Below are positions 19,444 to 28,754 of a stretch of 41,026 nt of DNA, piece by piece. The notes below the pieces were generated by a model, which ran no database searches, had not been told where the DNA came from, and was given only the letters and a program-made list of their open reading frames with translations. Origin of the DNA: an uncultured Saprospiraceae bacterium (GTDB taxonomy: Bacteria; Bacteroidota; Bacteroidia; Chitinophagales; Saprospiraceae); assembly GCA_937927835.1 (NCBI GenBank), contig CALGJS010000005.1, forward strand, positions 1 through 41,026. Direction: 5' to 3'. Numbering within the stretch: the stretch's first letter is position 1; every line of letters begins with the position of its first letter. Both the position numbers and the translations under genes were made by a program.

Positions 19444-20709
19444 TTATAAACTTTCTGCAATTGCAACTACGCCATTATAAGAAATGATGCAAGCAAAAAT
19501 AAAAGACAAAACAATACCAGTATTCAACAGTAAACCAGCTTTGTGTTCTTTCATAATATCTTTTCGGTTAACTAAAACAAAAATGCCTAAAATCACAAGT
19601 GGCAAAACAAAAACATTAAAAACCTGTGTCATGATTTGCGCTTTAATTGGATTGGCTCCTAAAATGGGAACACTCAGTCCGATAATGCAAGCAATAGCGG
19701 TTAGTATTTTAAATCGTTTAGATTTCATGTCTAGTTTTCCATTTTGATAATCTGCAATTAAGAGCGGAGAGATCATCAAGATTGGAAAGATAGAAGACAA
19801 TCCAGCTGATAAGGTTCCTAAAAAGAAAATAGCAATCGCAAACTTTCCTGCAATAGGTTCAAGCGCAGTAACAATATCCAATACTTTGGTTACTACTTTA
19901 CCTTCTTCATAAAAAGCACCCATGGAAACCGCCATGATCGAAGCACTGATTATAAAAATCAAAATAGCTGCCCATTTGGCATCCTTTTGTTGGTCTTTCA
20001 TATTTTCAATCGTCCAACCTTTTCCTTGTATAAAAAGAGGTCGAGAAAGAAAAGTTGCAGAGGCCATGGTCGTTCCTACAAAAGCAGCGACCAGCATTTT
20101 TCCACCTTCCACTTGCGGAATAGATGGAATCATTCCTTTAGCAATTTCGCTCGGATCTGGCAGAATAATAAATAGCGAAAGGAAAAAGGACAGTCCCATA
20201 AAGGAGACAAAAATTAATAATATTTTTTCAAAAAAGGAATAATTCCCATGCCAGAGTACGGTGTACATTATTCCTATAATGATCAAAGCAATAATCAGCA
20301 CTGCCGAATATTGATACCCCTCCAAAGATGGAATAAAAAGTACCAATGTTTCAAAGATGGCATTGGCCGAAATGCCCAAAATTCCTATCAATGAATTCCA
20401 TTGTCCGAAAGTGATACCGATGATGATGAGGATAGAAATAATATTTCCAAACATCACATGCTTCCTAAAACCAAATAATGCCGTCTCTCCGGTAACCAAG
20501 GCATATCTTCCATAAGCTTCCATTAAAACCCAAGAAAACAAACAACTTAAAAATAGTACCCATAATAATTGCATTCCATATTGGCTTCCTGCTACTACCA
20601 TAGAGGTCACGCTTCCCGTGCCGATGGTATATCCAATAGCAAAAATTCCTGGACCAATGGCCAGCATCAATAGGTAGAGTTTTCTAAGTATATTATTTTG
20701 TTCTTTCAT
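19444..20709 (-). CDS. Nramp-fold transporter lacking canonical metal motifs
   Basis: AIGPGIFAIGYTIGTGSVTSMVVAGSQYGMQLLWVLFLSCLFSWVLMEAYGRYALVTGET; 11 or so TM segments. Confidence 0.82.
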   Translation of the reverse strand: MKEQNNILRKLYLLMLAIGPGIFAIGYTIGTGSVTSMVVAGSQYGMQLLWVLFLSCLFSWVLMEAYGRYALVTGETALFGFRKHVMFGNIISILIIIGITFGQWNSLIGILGISANAIFETLVLFIPSLEGYQYSAVLIIALIIIGIMYTVLWHGNYSFFEKILLIFVSFMGLSFFLSLFIILPDPSEIAKGMIPSIPQVEGGKMLVAAFVGTTMASATFLSRPLFIQGKGWTIENMKDQQKDAKWAAILIFIISASIMAVSMGAFYEEGKVVTKVLDIVTALEPIAGKFAIAIFFLGTLSAGLSSIFPILMISPLLIADYQNGKLDMKSKRFKILTAIACIIGLSVPILGANPIKAQIMTQVFNVFVLPLVILGIFVLVNRKDIMKEHKAGLLLNTGIVLSFIFACIISYNGVVAIAESL

Positions 20710-20730
20710 TATCGAGTTAAAGAAAAATAT

Positions 20731-20762
20731 GCAGGTTTCTATTTTTCTAAACAGAAACCTGC
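20731..20762 (-). terminator. Hairpin with U-tract between PKD lipoprotein gene and Nramp-like gene
   Basis: On minus: GCAGGTTTCT-N12-AGAAACCTGC followed by ATATTTTTCTTT. Confidence 0.7.
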
Positions 20763-20806
20763 GATATTAAAACTGTATGAAATTTTTTAACAATAAGATT
20801 AATTAT

Positions 20807-22741
20807 TTATTCAATGATAACATTATCAAGGAATACTTCATGGTCTCCATCAATTGCATCTAGAGATCTAACATAAATAACGATCTCATTAGAGGAGGCG
20901 GTAAAGGTCATGGTGTTGGTTACAAAGGCATCAAAGTCATTTGTAATTTCCATATACCCATCAATAGCAGGATCAGAGGTAGAAGCATCAATACCTACTT
21001 CGGTAGTGATTTCTTCATTCAAAATAAATACTTCTGTATTTACACCCATTGCTTCAGAGCGGGTATCAATAGAGAAAGTATACTCCGTACCTTGTTCCAC
21101 TCGAACCACTTGATACAAGCGACGACAAGGATCACTGAATTTTCCTCCTCTTGTTCCGTTATTTCCACCGCTAGTAGAACCAGGCTGTTCATTACTACAA
21201 TAAGTTGCGTCGATATAGGCATTCAAATCTGTGTTATACCAAAGTGCTCTGTAAGGGCTTTCAATTTCATTTCCGTTATTGTCTACAACCGTGCTATTTG
21301 GTGTCATATCCCAAGCATCAGCATTGTCTCCCGTAACGTTGGTATATTCATCAAAAGTACCATTCAAAACTTGTAAGATAAATCCTTCTGCAATGATGAC
21401 CATTTCTGTGGCTTCACTAGTATTGTCTGTGATACTGTAAGCGGTTAAGGTTACTGTATAAATGCCATCTTCTGCATAGGTATGCGTAGGATTCATTCCA
21501 GTGAATTGAAATCCATCACCGAATTCCCATAATAACATTACTGCTCCTTCAGAAGCATCTGTAAAGTTAATGGTTTTATAGTCTGCAGGATCGGCAACAT
21601 ATTCGAAGTCAGCCGTTACAGGAGCCAAAATGTTTATCCCTCTAGTGAGGTCGCCAGTCAAGTTGGTTGGTCCAGTTACAGAAAGTTTAACTTCGTAAGC
21701 ATCAGGCGTTGCGTAAACATGGGTTGGAGATTCTTCTGTAGAAGTATTTCCATCACCAAAGTCCCATAGGTAAGTTGTCCCACCCGTAGAGGTATTGGTA
21801 AAAGTATACTCTAGGAAGTTGGTTTCACTTTGCAGGATATCAAATCCTACGGAAGGAGGAACTGCACCAGGAAGTCCAACTTCAATAGAAAAGTTATCCA
21901 ATCGAGCTTCTACCGGACCATTAAAGAAATAAATTGCTACAGTCTCATTGTCGCCAGAGTTAAAAGATAATTGCTGTTCTAAATAAATGGTTGGATCCGT
22001 ATCATCGTTTACGGTAACAGAGGCGATGGTTGCTGCTGCTGCATCTGCTCTGCTGGTAATTGTCCCTCCATTATCAGTTACCCCAAGAATAGACACAGTA
22101 ACAAAAGGATCAGCTGAACCAGTTAACATGGTATACCAAAATGTAAGGTCATAATTTGTTTCCCGTTCTACGGTAATTTCTTGGTATCCAATACGATCTT
22201 GTGAAGCAGGCAACTTAGCACCTTGATCACCAAAAGTTACTGGGCTACTCGTAATTTGAATAACCCCACCTATGTCATTATTTCTCCAAGAATCTCTACC
22301 ATCACCAGAGCCATCGGGTAGGGTGTTGTCCTCAAACCCAGCTTCTTGAATGATTGGCTGGAAAGGCCCTTCTACTACGATTACGTCGATGGTTACTTCG
22401 CCCGTTTCACCATTTCCATCACTAGCAACCAGCTTTACGGGGTAGGTACCTTCATCAGGAAATGTAAAAAGAGGATCTTCTTCGGTTGAAGTATTTCCAC
22501 TTCCGAAATCCCATTCAAACTTGATCGCTTCAAACGATAAGTTTGTGAATTTGATGGTTTTAAAATCATCAGAAGTAGAGGCATAAGAAAAGTTTGCCGT
22601 AGGAAACTCATTGTCTATTTTTGAGCCAGACTCTGGCAAATCAAACTCGAACTGTTTTTCACAACCAACAAAAAAGATGGTTGCCAACACGAGCAGGCAC
22701 AGAAGCGTTGTGCGTTGGAATTTATTTAATAAATTTTTCAT
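20807..22741 (-). CDS. PKD-domain surface lipoprotein, candidate alginate-binding protein (SusE-position)
   Basis: Lipobox FFVGC; three PKD domains (FEWDFGSGNTSTEEDP, YLWDFGDGNTSTEESPTHVY, LLWEFGDGFQFTGMNPTHTY) interleaved with two jelly-roll-like segments; directly downstream of susD. Confidence 0.85.
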   Translation of the reverse strand: MKNLLNKFQRTTLLCLLVLATIFFVGCEKQFEFDLPESGSKIDNEFPTANFSYASTSDDFKTIKFTNLSFEAIKFEWDFGSGNTSTEEDPLFTFPDEGTYPVKLVASDGNGETGEVTIDVIVVEGPFQPIIQEAGFEDNTLPDGSGDGRDSWRNNDIGGVIQITSSPVTFGDQGAKLPASQDRIGYQEITVERETNYDLTFWYTMLTGSADPFVTVSILGVTDNGGTITSRADAAAATIASVTVNDDTDPTIYLEQQLSFNSGDNETVAIYFFNGPVEARLDNFSIEVGLPGAVPPSVGFDILQSETNFLEYTFTNTSTGGTTYLWDFGDGNTSTEESPTHVYATPDAYEVKLSVTGPTNLTGDLTRGINILAPVTADFEYVADPADYKTINFTDASEGAVMLLWEFGDGFQFTGMNPTHTYAEDGIYTVTLTAYSITDNTSEATEMVIIAEGFILQVLNGTFDEYTNVTGDNADAWDMTPNSTVVDNNGNEIESPYRALWYNTDLNAYIDATYCSNEQPGSTSGGNNGTRGGKFSDPCRRLYQVVRVEQGTEYTFSIDTRSEAMGVNTEVFILNEEITTEVGIDASTSDPAIDGYMEITNDFDAFVTNTMTFTASSNEIVIYVRSLDAIDGDHEVFLDNVIIE

Positions 22742-22760
22742 TATATTATTTTAATTTTTT

Positions 22761-24215
22761 TTAATTGTAACCAGGATTCTGCGTTAGAAGTCCATCACTT
22801 AGATTAATTTCTCTATTAGGAATCGGTAATAATAACTTTCTAGCATTGTACTCACTGTATCCCATCTCAGCAGCATGTGCACTAAGTACTTCATCTGCTA
22901 CGCCAAATCTCTGTAAATCAAAAAATCGTTGATTTTCGAAAGCCAATTCTACCCGTCTTTCATCAAGAAGATCTTGCTTAGAAATGGAAGTAGGTCGATC
23001 AGCTACGGGATCAAATCCAGCTCTTGCTCGAACCTTCATGTAAGAATCAATGGCAGCAGTATTGGCAGTTTGACCTCCACCAGCTAAAACAGCTTCTGCA
23101 TGCATTAATAACACATCAGCATACCGTAAAACAATAAAGTCATTACCTGCTTGTTGAGGAGTTGCACCATAGGTTGGAGGACTGATAGATAAGTCCGTTC
23201 CTTCTGGTAAGAATTTAGCTATTTCAGTAAAACGTGGTAAAGTGATAAAGGAAGTCGAATTTCTATTTCCTCCACGAGCATTAAATGCTGCTACTAGATT
23301 ATCATTAAGAATGTTTAGACCATCTTGACGTCCTTGTCTGTAAGTTGCCGTAAATTCAGCAGAGTATCCTTGACTTTCAAAGACGACTCCTGCGCTGAAT
23401 GGCACAACAAACATGACCTCATCATTCATTTCAGTATAAAATACATCATGAAAATCAGCTTCTAAAGCGAAAGCTTCACTAGCAATGATATCTTCACATA
23501 ACTGTTGAGCCGCTGAATAATTTCGACCCCCTTCTGTTAAATAGACCTTAGCCAATAAACCTTGAGCAGCACCTTTAGAAGCTCTTGCTTTGAACGAATT
23601 GTCTAAATTATCAATCGCTTCTTGAAGATCCGCAATAATTTGTTCATAAATACTAGCGGATGCTACTCTTGTAAAAAGTAATTCATTATCAGCAGGTGCC
23701 GCTACTGTTGTTAACAATGGCACATCTCCATAAAGTCTTACTAAATTAAAATAAGCATAAGCTCTTAAAAATTTCGCTTCGGCTGCATAAGTGGCTCTGT
23801 TTCTTTCATCCGCTACTTCAATATAATTTAGAATATTATTAACTCTAAAAATAATTTCATACATAGATTGGTAATAATCTTCAGATTGCACATTATCTGG
23901 ATCAGTTCGGTATCGGTGAAAGTCCGCTCGTGAACCTTCTAGGGTAGCAGTACGGGTGTTATCACTACGCAACTCTGTTACCATAAATTCAAACTGTACT
24001 CCTCGGTTAGCCCGAGCTGAATTAGTCTGAGCCGAAACACTAGTTCCTTGCAAAGCATCATAGATTCCAATAATTCCTGCTAGTACATCCGCATCAGAGG
24101 CAAAAAATGCATCTAAAACAATGGCAGAATCCGGCAATGGATTTAAAAACTCATCATCACAGGAGTGGAAAAGAAGTCCTATAACAACGAGAACTATATA
24201 TTTTGTATATTTCAT
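22761..24215 (-). CDS. susD: SusD/RagB-family glycan-binding lipoprotein
   Basis: Lipobox LLFHSC; AEAKFLRAYAYFNLVRLYGDVPLL, FIVLRYADVLLMHAEA, ERRVELAFENQRFFDLQRFG, LLPIPNREINLSDGLLTQNPGY. Confidence 0.97.
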   Translation of the reverse strand: MKYTKYIVLVVIGLLFHSCDDEFLNPLPDSAIVLDAFFASDADVLAGIIGIYDALQGTSVSAQTNSARANRGVQFEFMVTELRSDNTRTATLEGSRADFHRYRTDPDNVQSEDYYQSMYEIIFRVNNILNYIEVADERNRATYAAEAKFLRAYAYFNLVRLYGDVPLLTTVAAPADNELLFTRVASASIYEQIIADLQEAIDNLDNSFKARASKGAAQGLLAKVYLTEGGRNYSAAQQLCEDIIASEAFALEADFHDVFYTEMNDEVMFVVPFSAGVVFESQGYSAEFTATYRQGRQDGLNILNDNLVAAFNARGGNRNSTSFITLPRFTEIAKFLPEGTDLSISPPTYGATPQQAGNDFIVLRYADVLLMHAEAVLAGGGQTANTAAIDSYMKVRARAGFDPVADRPTSISKQDLLDERRVELAFENQRFFDLQRFGVADEVLSAHAAEMGYSEYNARKLLLPIPNREINLSDGLLTQNPGYN

Positions 24216-24233
24216 TTTATTAATTTTATTAGA

Positions 24234-27200
24234 TTAAAATTTAACATTTAAACCAATGGTTACAGTTCTAAATAAAGGCGTTCCAGCTCTTTGTGCTCCA
24301 TACGAGGTTGGTGTGTTATTGGAATCAATGTACTCAGGGTTAAAGCCATTATAAGCATCAGAAGTTTTGTAAATCAAATTCTGACCAGTTGCATAAATTC
24401 TTAGGTCGCTTAAACCAAATCGAGAAAGTTTATCATTGAAATTATATCCAATGTTTACGTTTCGTAAAGAGAAATAACCAGCATTCTGAATGATATCGTT
24501 GGTCAGTACTCTTTCTTGTAAGAAACTAGGGTGGGAGATAATTCCATCATCTACTACTTTTTGAATATCAGTTGTACTTCCTTGCCAGTGTGTTCCAAAA
24601 TATTGATCTCCAACATTTTTGACTTGTGCACCTTGGCTTCCTTGAATCATAACAGATAAATCAAAGTTTCCAAAAACGAAATCGTTCGTCAAACTCCAAA
24701 CGATGTCTGCATAAGGATCACCAAGGATCGTCTTGTCTGCATCGGTAATAATACCGTCACCATTTAAATCCTTTACGATTACATCTTCTGAAATGCCATT
24801 AATTGGAATGTAAGGAGAGTCATAATATTGGGTCGCTAATTCATCATCTACCACATATCCGTAGAAGGAAGAAATCGGGTTGCCAACTGAATTAATCCAT
24901 TGAGAATTTCTATTAAAGCCATCTTCAGTCAATTGTCCATCAGATTCACCGAAGCTGATTAATTCGTTTTTATTGGTAGAAGCAATAAGCGTTGTGCTCC
25001 AACTGAATTTCTTGCTAGCAAGGTTTCTAGTTCTTAATTCAAGTTCAAAACCACTGTTTTGAACTTCTCCTAAATTAACAATACCTGTGCTAAAACCAGT
25101 ACCGTAAGAAACTGGATTGTTTAATAATAAATTGCTACTGGTTCTAACATAATAATCAATAGAACCGGTAACTCTGTTGCTAAGGAATCCGAAATCAATT
25201 CCAGGGTTAAATTCTACAGAACTTTCCCATTGTAGATCAGGATTAGCAATAATAGAAGCAATAACACCTTGCGTTACACCGCCATCAACGGCAGCATTAA
25301 CGTTGGCAAGTAAAGCTAAATATGCGTAAGTATCTTGTACATCATTTCCTACATCGAAGTTTTCATTTCCGGTAAGACCATAACTAACTCTGAATTTCAA
25401 TCTAGATAAGGCATCACCATTGCTTAAGAATTTTTCGTTGTGTGCATTCCAACCAACAGAAACGGCAGGGAAGGTTCCCCATTTAGAATTAGCTCCAAAA
25501 ACAGAACTTGCATCTCGTCTAAACGAAGCATTTACTAAGTATCTATTGTCGTAAGCGTAATTAAGTCTGGTGAAATAGCCAACCTTATTTCTTTCTGCAT
25601 TCAATTCAATAGGTTGAGCAATGATGGTTGCACCTCCTAAGTTTTTAATTAAATCATTGGTAAATCCAGTACCAATAATTTGGCTATCCTCAGATCTTCT
25701 CTTTTGAATCGTTAAACCACCTAATAATCCAATTTCATGGTTACCAAAATCTCTGTTATACATTAAAGTGTTATCGGAAATTAATCTACTACGAACTCGA
25801 TTTTGTAGATTATAGGCGGATCTACTAGCTCCATTTGTATGATGCAAAACACCATCATATCTTGTTCTCTTACGATTTTCAATCGTCCAACCAAGGGAAG
25901 TTTTTGCGGTCAATCCTTTGGCTAGTTTATAACTTAAATAAGTAGAACTTAAGATCTTTGTTTTATATTCATAATGCTCTCTTTCCACGTATTGTGCATA
26001 AGGATTTGCATCACCTGAAGTACGAGGTCTACTTGCACCAAATTCATCGGTCGTATCGATATCAATAGGTTTTAAGTGATCTTCTCGGAAATAGTCTCCA
26101 ACTTTTACATTTGGATAGTAGTTATTACCTTCAGGATCATCTTGATTCACGTACTTTTCAAGAGTTGCTTCCGTATGGTAAATAGGTAACCAAGGAGACT
26201 GTCTGATTGGATTATGAATAGAGGTAGGTAATCTTCGTCTTTTTGAATAAGAAGGAGTAACACTTACGCCAAACTTTAGTCTATCTGACATTTGTGTGCT
26301 CATCTTCAATTTACCAGAATATAATCTGTAATTATCCGTGATCACTACTCCTTCATCGCCAACCGTTCTTAAGGAAGCACTAAATTTTGTTTTATCACTT
26401 CCACCTCTAGCAGAGAAAGAGTGACTAGAAAGCGTACCACCATCGAAGAATACATCTTGCCAATCTCGATCAATTCCAGTATCCGCTACTAATTGTTGAG
26501 CATATTTAGTATTGTTGGTGAGTGTTCCGCTTTGTTCTAATTCGAATGCTGCCCATTCTGCCACACTCTTTCTATAATTATCACTTCCAAAGGCTTCTTT
26601 TCTACCAATGAAAGTTTCGTAGCTAAATTTAGTCTTTCCTGATTTACCACTTTTTGTCGTAATCAAGATAACACCATTAGATCCTTCACTACCATAAATC
26701 GCAGCAGAAGCAGCATCTTTTAAAATCTCAAAGGATTCTACATCATTCATATCTAGATTACCTAAAAAATCTGGATCAACTACCACTCCATCAACTACTA
26801 CGGCTGGACCGGTGGCTGCGGTAATAGATCCAAATCCTCTAATGGTAATGGTAGGTGCAGCACCAGCCTCCGCTGAAGTTGCTTGAACATTTACACCTGA
26901 TACTTGACCAATTAATGCATCATCAACTCTTGAAACTGCAATCTGATCTAATTTTTTATTTTCAACTTTAGAAACAGAACCAGTCAGGTGAGATTTTTTC
27001 TGGGTACCATATCCAACAACCACTACCTCATCCAGTAACTCGGCATCAGATCGTAGAATAATATTATAAGTAGCATCCGTTCCAACTGTTATTTCTTGAG
27101 GCTTGAATCCAGTGTATGAAAACACTAAAACTTCTCCAGGATTCGCTTCGATGCTGTATTCTCCGTTAATATCTGTCGCGCTTCCTCTCGTAGTTCCTTT

Positions 27201-27404
27201 GACGAGTACGGTAACTCCAATCAATCCTTGTCCGTCTTCACTAGAGATAACGGTTCCTGTAATTTTAGCGTCTAGCTCCCAAGAAGTAGAGGCTTCTAAA
27301 GTAGTACTAGTCCCTCCAGCTATGGCGGAATAGCTAAACAATATCACCACTAACGGAATCATTAGGTTGGAGACATTGAATAGATTTGTTAACTTCTTAA
27401 TCAT
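24234..27404 (-). CDS. susC: SusC/RagA-family TonB-dependent transporter
   Basis: Carboxypeptidase-like N-domain GTVISSEDGQGLIGVTVLVKGTTRGSATDINGEYSI; plug VVVGYGTQKKSHLTGSVS; 1056 aa. Confidence 0.97.
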   Translation of the reverse strand: MIKKLTNLFNVSNLMIPLVVILFSYSAIAGGTSTTLEASTSWELDAKITGTVISSEDGQGLIGVTVLVKGTTRGSATDINGEYSIEANPGEVLVFSYTGFKPQEITVGTDATYNIILRSDAELLDEVVVVGYGTQKKSHLTGSVSKVENKKLDQIAVSRVDDALIGQVSGVNVQATSAEAGAAPTITIRGFGSITAATGPAVVVDGVVVDPDFLGNLDMNDVESFEILKDAASAAIYGSEGSNGVILITTKSGKSGKTKFSYETFIGRKEAFGSDNYRKSVAEWAAFELEQSGTLTNNTKYAQQLVADTGIDRDWQDVFFDGGTLSSHSFSARGGSDKTKFSASLRTVGDEGVVITDNYRLYSGKLKMSTQMSDRLKFGVSVTPSYSKRRRLPTSIHNPIRQSPWLPIYHTEATLEKYVNQDDPEGNNYYPNVKVGDYFREDHLKPIDIDTTDEFGASRPRTSGDANPYAQYVEREHYEYKTKILSSTYLSYKLAKGLTAKTSLGWTIENRKRTRYDGVLHHTNGASRSAYNLQNRVRSRLISDNTLMYNRDFGNHEIGLLGGLTIQKRRSEDSQIIGTGFTNDLIKNLGGATIIAQPIELNAERNKVGYFTRLNYAYDNRYLVNASFRRDASSVFGANSKWGTFPAVSVGWNAHNEKFLSNGDALSRLKFRVSYGLTGNENFDVGNDVQDTYAYLALLANVNAAVDGGVTQGVIASIIANPDLQWESSVEFNPGIDFGFLSNRVTGSIDYYVRTSSNLLLNNPVSYGTGFSTGIVNLGEVQNSGFELELRTRNLASKKFSWSTTLIASTNKNELISFGESDGQLTEDGFNRNSQWINSVGNPISSFYGYVVDDELATQYYDSPYIPINGISEDVIVKDLNGDGIITDADKTILGDPYADIVWSLTNDFVFGNFDLSVMIQGSQGAQVKNVGDQYFGTHWQGSTTDIQKVVDDGIISHPSFLQERVLTNDIIQNAGYFSLRNVNIGYNFNDKLSRFGLSDLRIYATGQNLIYKTSDAYNGFNPEYIDSNNTPTSYGAQRAGTPLFRTVTIGLNVKF

Positions 27405-27610
27405 AATTTAATTTTTAAGTTTGGTTTACATTATACAACTCCTTTGGAGTAAGTTACTATTGATATGGTATGGTTAGTTTTAAAATAGAACGGTCTTAGA
27501 TACAAATTCCTAATAAGACCTCAACCAAAGAATACATGGGGTAATTTATGCTTAAGGTAGAACCTAAAGAATATTGTTGAGTAGTAAATAGTTAGATATT
27601 CTGAGGATTT

Positions 27611-27673
27611 AAGCTAAGTACTCGGGTAACAAAACTTAGCTTTTACGAAAAGCTGGCGACTAATTAGTCACCA
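27611..27673. other. Nested inverted repeats between gntR2 and susC
   Basis: AAGCTAAGT(27611-27619)/ACTTAGCTT(27634-27642); AGCTTTT(27638-27644)/AAAAGCT(27648-27654); TGGCGACTAATTAGTCACCA near-palindrome(27654-27673). Confidence 0.65.
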
Positions 27674-27752
27674 TTCTTTTAGCTGGAATTTTTCATTTTT
27701 TTTCTGATTGATAGGTTAGGTGAATATTGTGAATATTTGAGAATGATTTTTA

Positions 27753-28460
27753 TTAATCTGTATTCATAGACTGACCAAATTCAACGACATCTCTTAAATG
27801 CTTTTCCATCGCTTTACTTGCTTCCTCTCGATTTCCTTCAATTATGTGTTGAAAAATTGCATTATGTTCTTTAAATACTTTATTGTTGGCTTGTTCATCA
27901 CAGACTCGGTATTGAATAAAGCTATTAACGATATCAGGGGTAATAATCAACATGAGAGATTTTAAAACAGCATTTTTACTGGCTTCCGCAATTTTTAGGT
28001 GGAACATAAGATCCTCCTCAACTGCTGATCCTCCTTTTCTTACCTGATCTTCATAAGCGATTAAGGCTTTTTTTATTTCAATAATGTCCTCAGAGGTTCT
28101 TCTTTCAGCGGCTAATTTAGCACCATGTGTTTCAAGAATTACTCGTGTTTCGACCAAAGAAGAGAAATCCGTTTTTTCTAATTTTAAAACATCCGTAATC
28201 AAGCCTTCTAAAGCAGTAATTCCCATTCCAGAGACCACTGTACCACTTTGAGGAAGCGTTTTTAAAATGCCATAAAACTCTAACTTTCGAATCGCATCTC
28301 TGACATGCGTACGGCTTACACCCAATCGTAGGGCCAGCTTGCGTTCAGGTGGCAATCGATCTCCAGCATTTAACTGTCCAGAAGTGATAAGATTTCGAAT
28401 CTGCCGAATTATCTTATCCACGGGCGTTTCTACGCTGATTTCGTTGAAATTTTCAAGCAT
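27753..28460 (-). CDS. FadR/GntR-family transcriptional regulator (gntR2), paralogue of gntR1
   Basis: MLENFNEISVETPVDKIIRQIRNLITSGQLNAGDRLPPERKLALRLGVSRTHVRDAIRKLEFYGILKTLPQSGTVVSGMGITALEGLITDVLKLEKTDF. ATG at 28460 preferred over track TTG start at 28514, which lies in an operator. Confidence 0.94.
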   Translation of the reverse strand: MLENFNEISVETPVDKIIRQIRNLITSGQLNAGDRLPPERKLALRLGVSRTHVRDAIRKLEFYGILKTLPQSGTVVSGMGITALEGLITDVLKLEKTDFSSLVETRVILETHGAKLAAERRTSEDIIEIKKALIAYEDQVRKGGSAVEEDLMFHLKIAEASKNAVLKSLMLIITPDIVNSFIQYRVCDEQANNKVFKEHNAIFQHIIEGNREEASKAMEKHLRDVVEFGQSMNTD

Positions 28461-28502
28461 CTCTAATAATATATGTTTTCTGTGTAAAAAGGCCAACCAA
28501 GA

Positions 28503-28514
28503 TTGGTTGACCAA
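28503..28514. promoter_or_regulatory. Palindromic operator TTGGTTGACCAA (gntR2 promoter, site 1)
   Basis: Exact TTGGT-NN-ACCAA. Confidence 0.8.
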
Positions 28515-28518
28515 GAAA

Positions 28519-28530
28519 TTGGTTGACCAA
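28519..28530. promoter_or_regulatory. Palindromic operator TTGGTTGACCAA (gntR2 promoter, site 2)
   Basis: Exact copy of site 1, 16 nt apart start to start; overlaps a minus-strand TACATTTG -7-like box (28528-28535). Confidence 0.8.
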
Positions 28531-28656
28531 ATGTATGGATTTAATTCGGATTAGAAAATATTTTTAATAAGAAATTCAACTTATTCTCTTTTTTTTGGCT
28601 CTAGGAAGCTTTTAGTCTAATAAATTTTGTCAAAATGCGTTTGATTTACGATTAAA

Positions 28657-28668
28657 TTGGTTAACCAA
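28657..28668. promoter_or_regulatory. Palindromic operator TTGGTTAACCAA (upstream of PL6 promoter)
   Basis: Perfect 12-nt palindrome. Confidence 0.75.
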
Positions 28669-28712
28669 AAAGTCATTCCTATTTATTCTTAGGAAGGTCT
28701 AGGGTAATTAAA

Positions 28713-28743
28713 TTGGTGATTCTACCATTTTAACCTATATTTG
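28713..28743 (+). promoter_or_regulatory. Bacteroidota promoter of PL6 gene (-33 TTG, -7 TATATTTG, 20-nt spacing)
   Basis: TTG at 28713-28715 and TATATTTG at 28736-28743. Confidence 0.75.
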
Positions 28744-28754
28744 ACCCGCTAATA

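Noticed and set aside
19561-19580. TTCGGTTAACTAAA as a seventh operator
   Set aside because: Only one half-site matches, and it lies inside the Nramp coding sequence.
28461-28514. N-terminal extension of gntR2 from TTG 28514
   Set aside because: Starts within an operator palindrome; ATG at 28460 gives a protein of the same length as gntR1.
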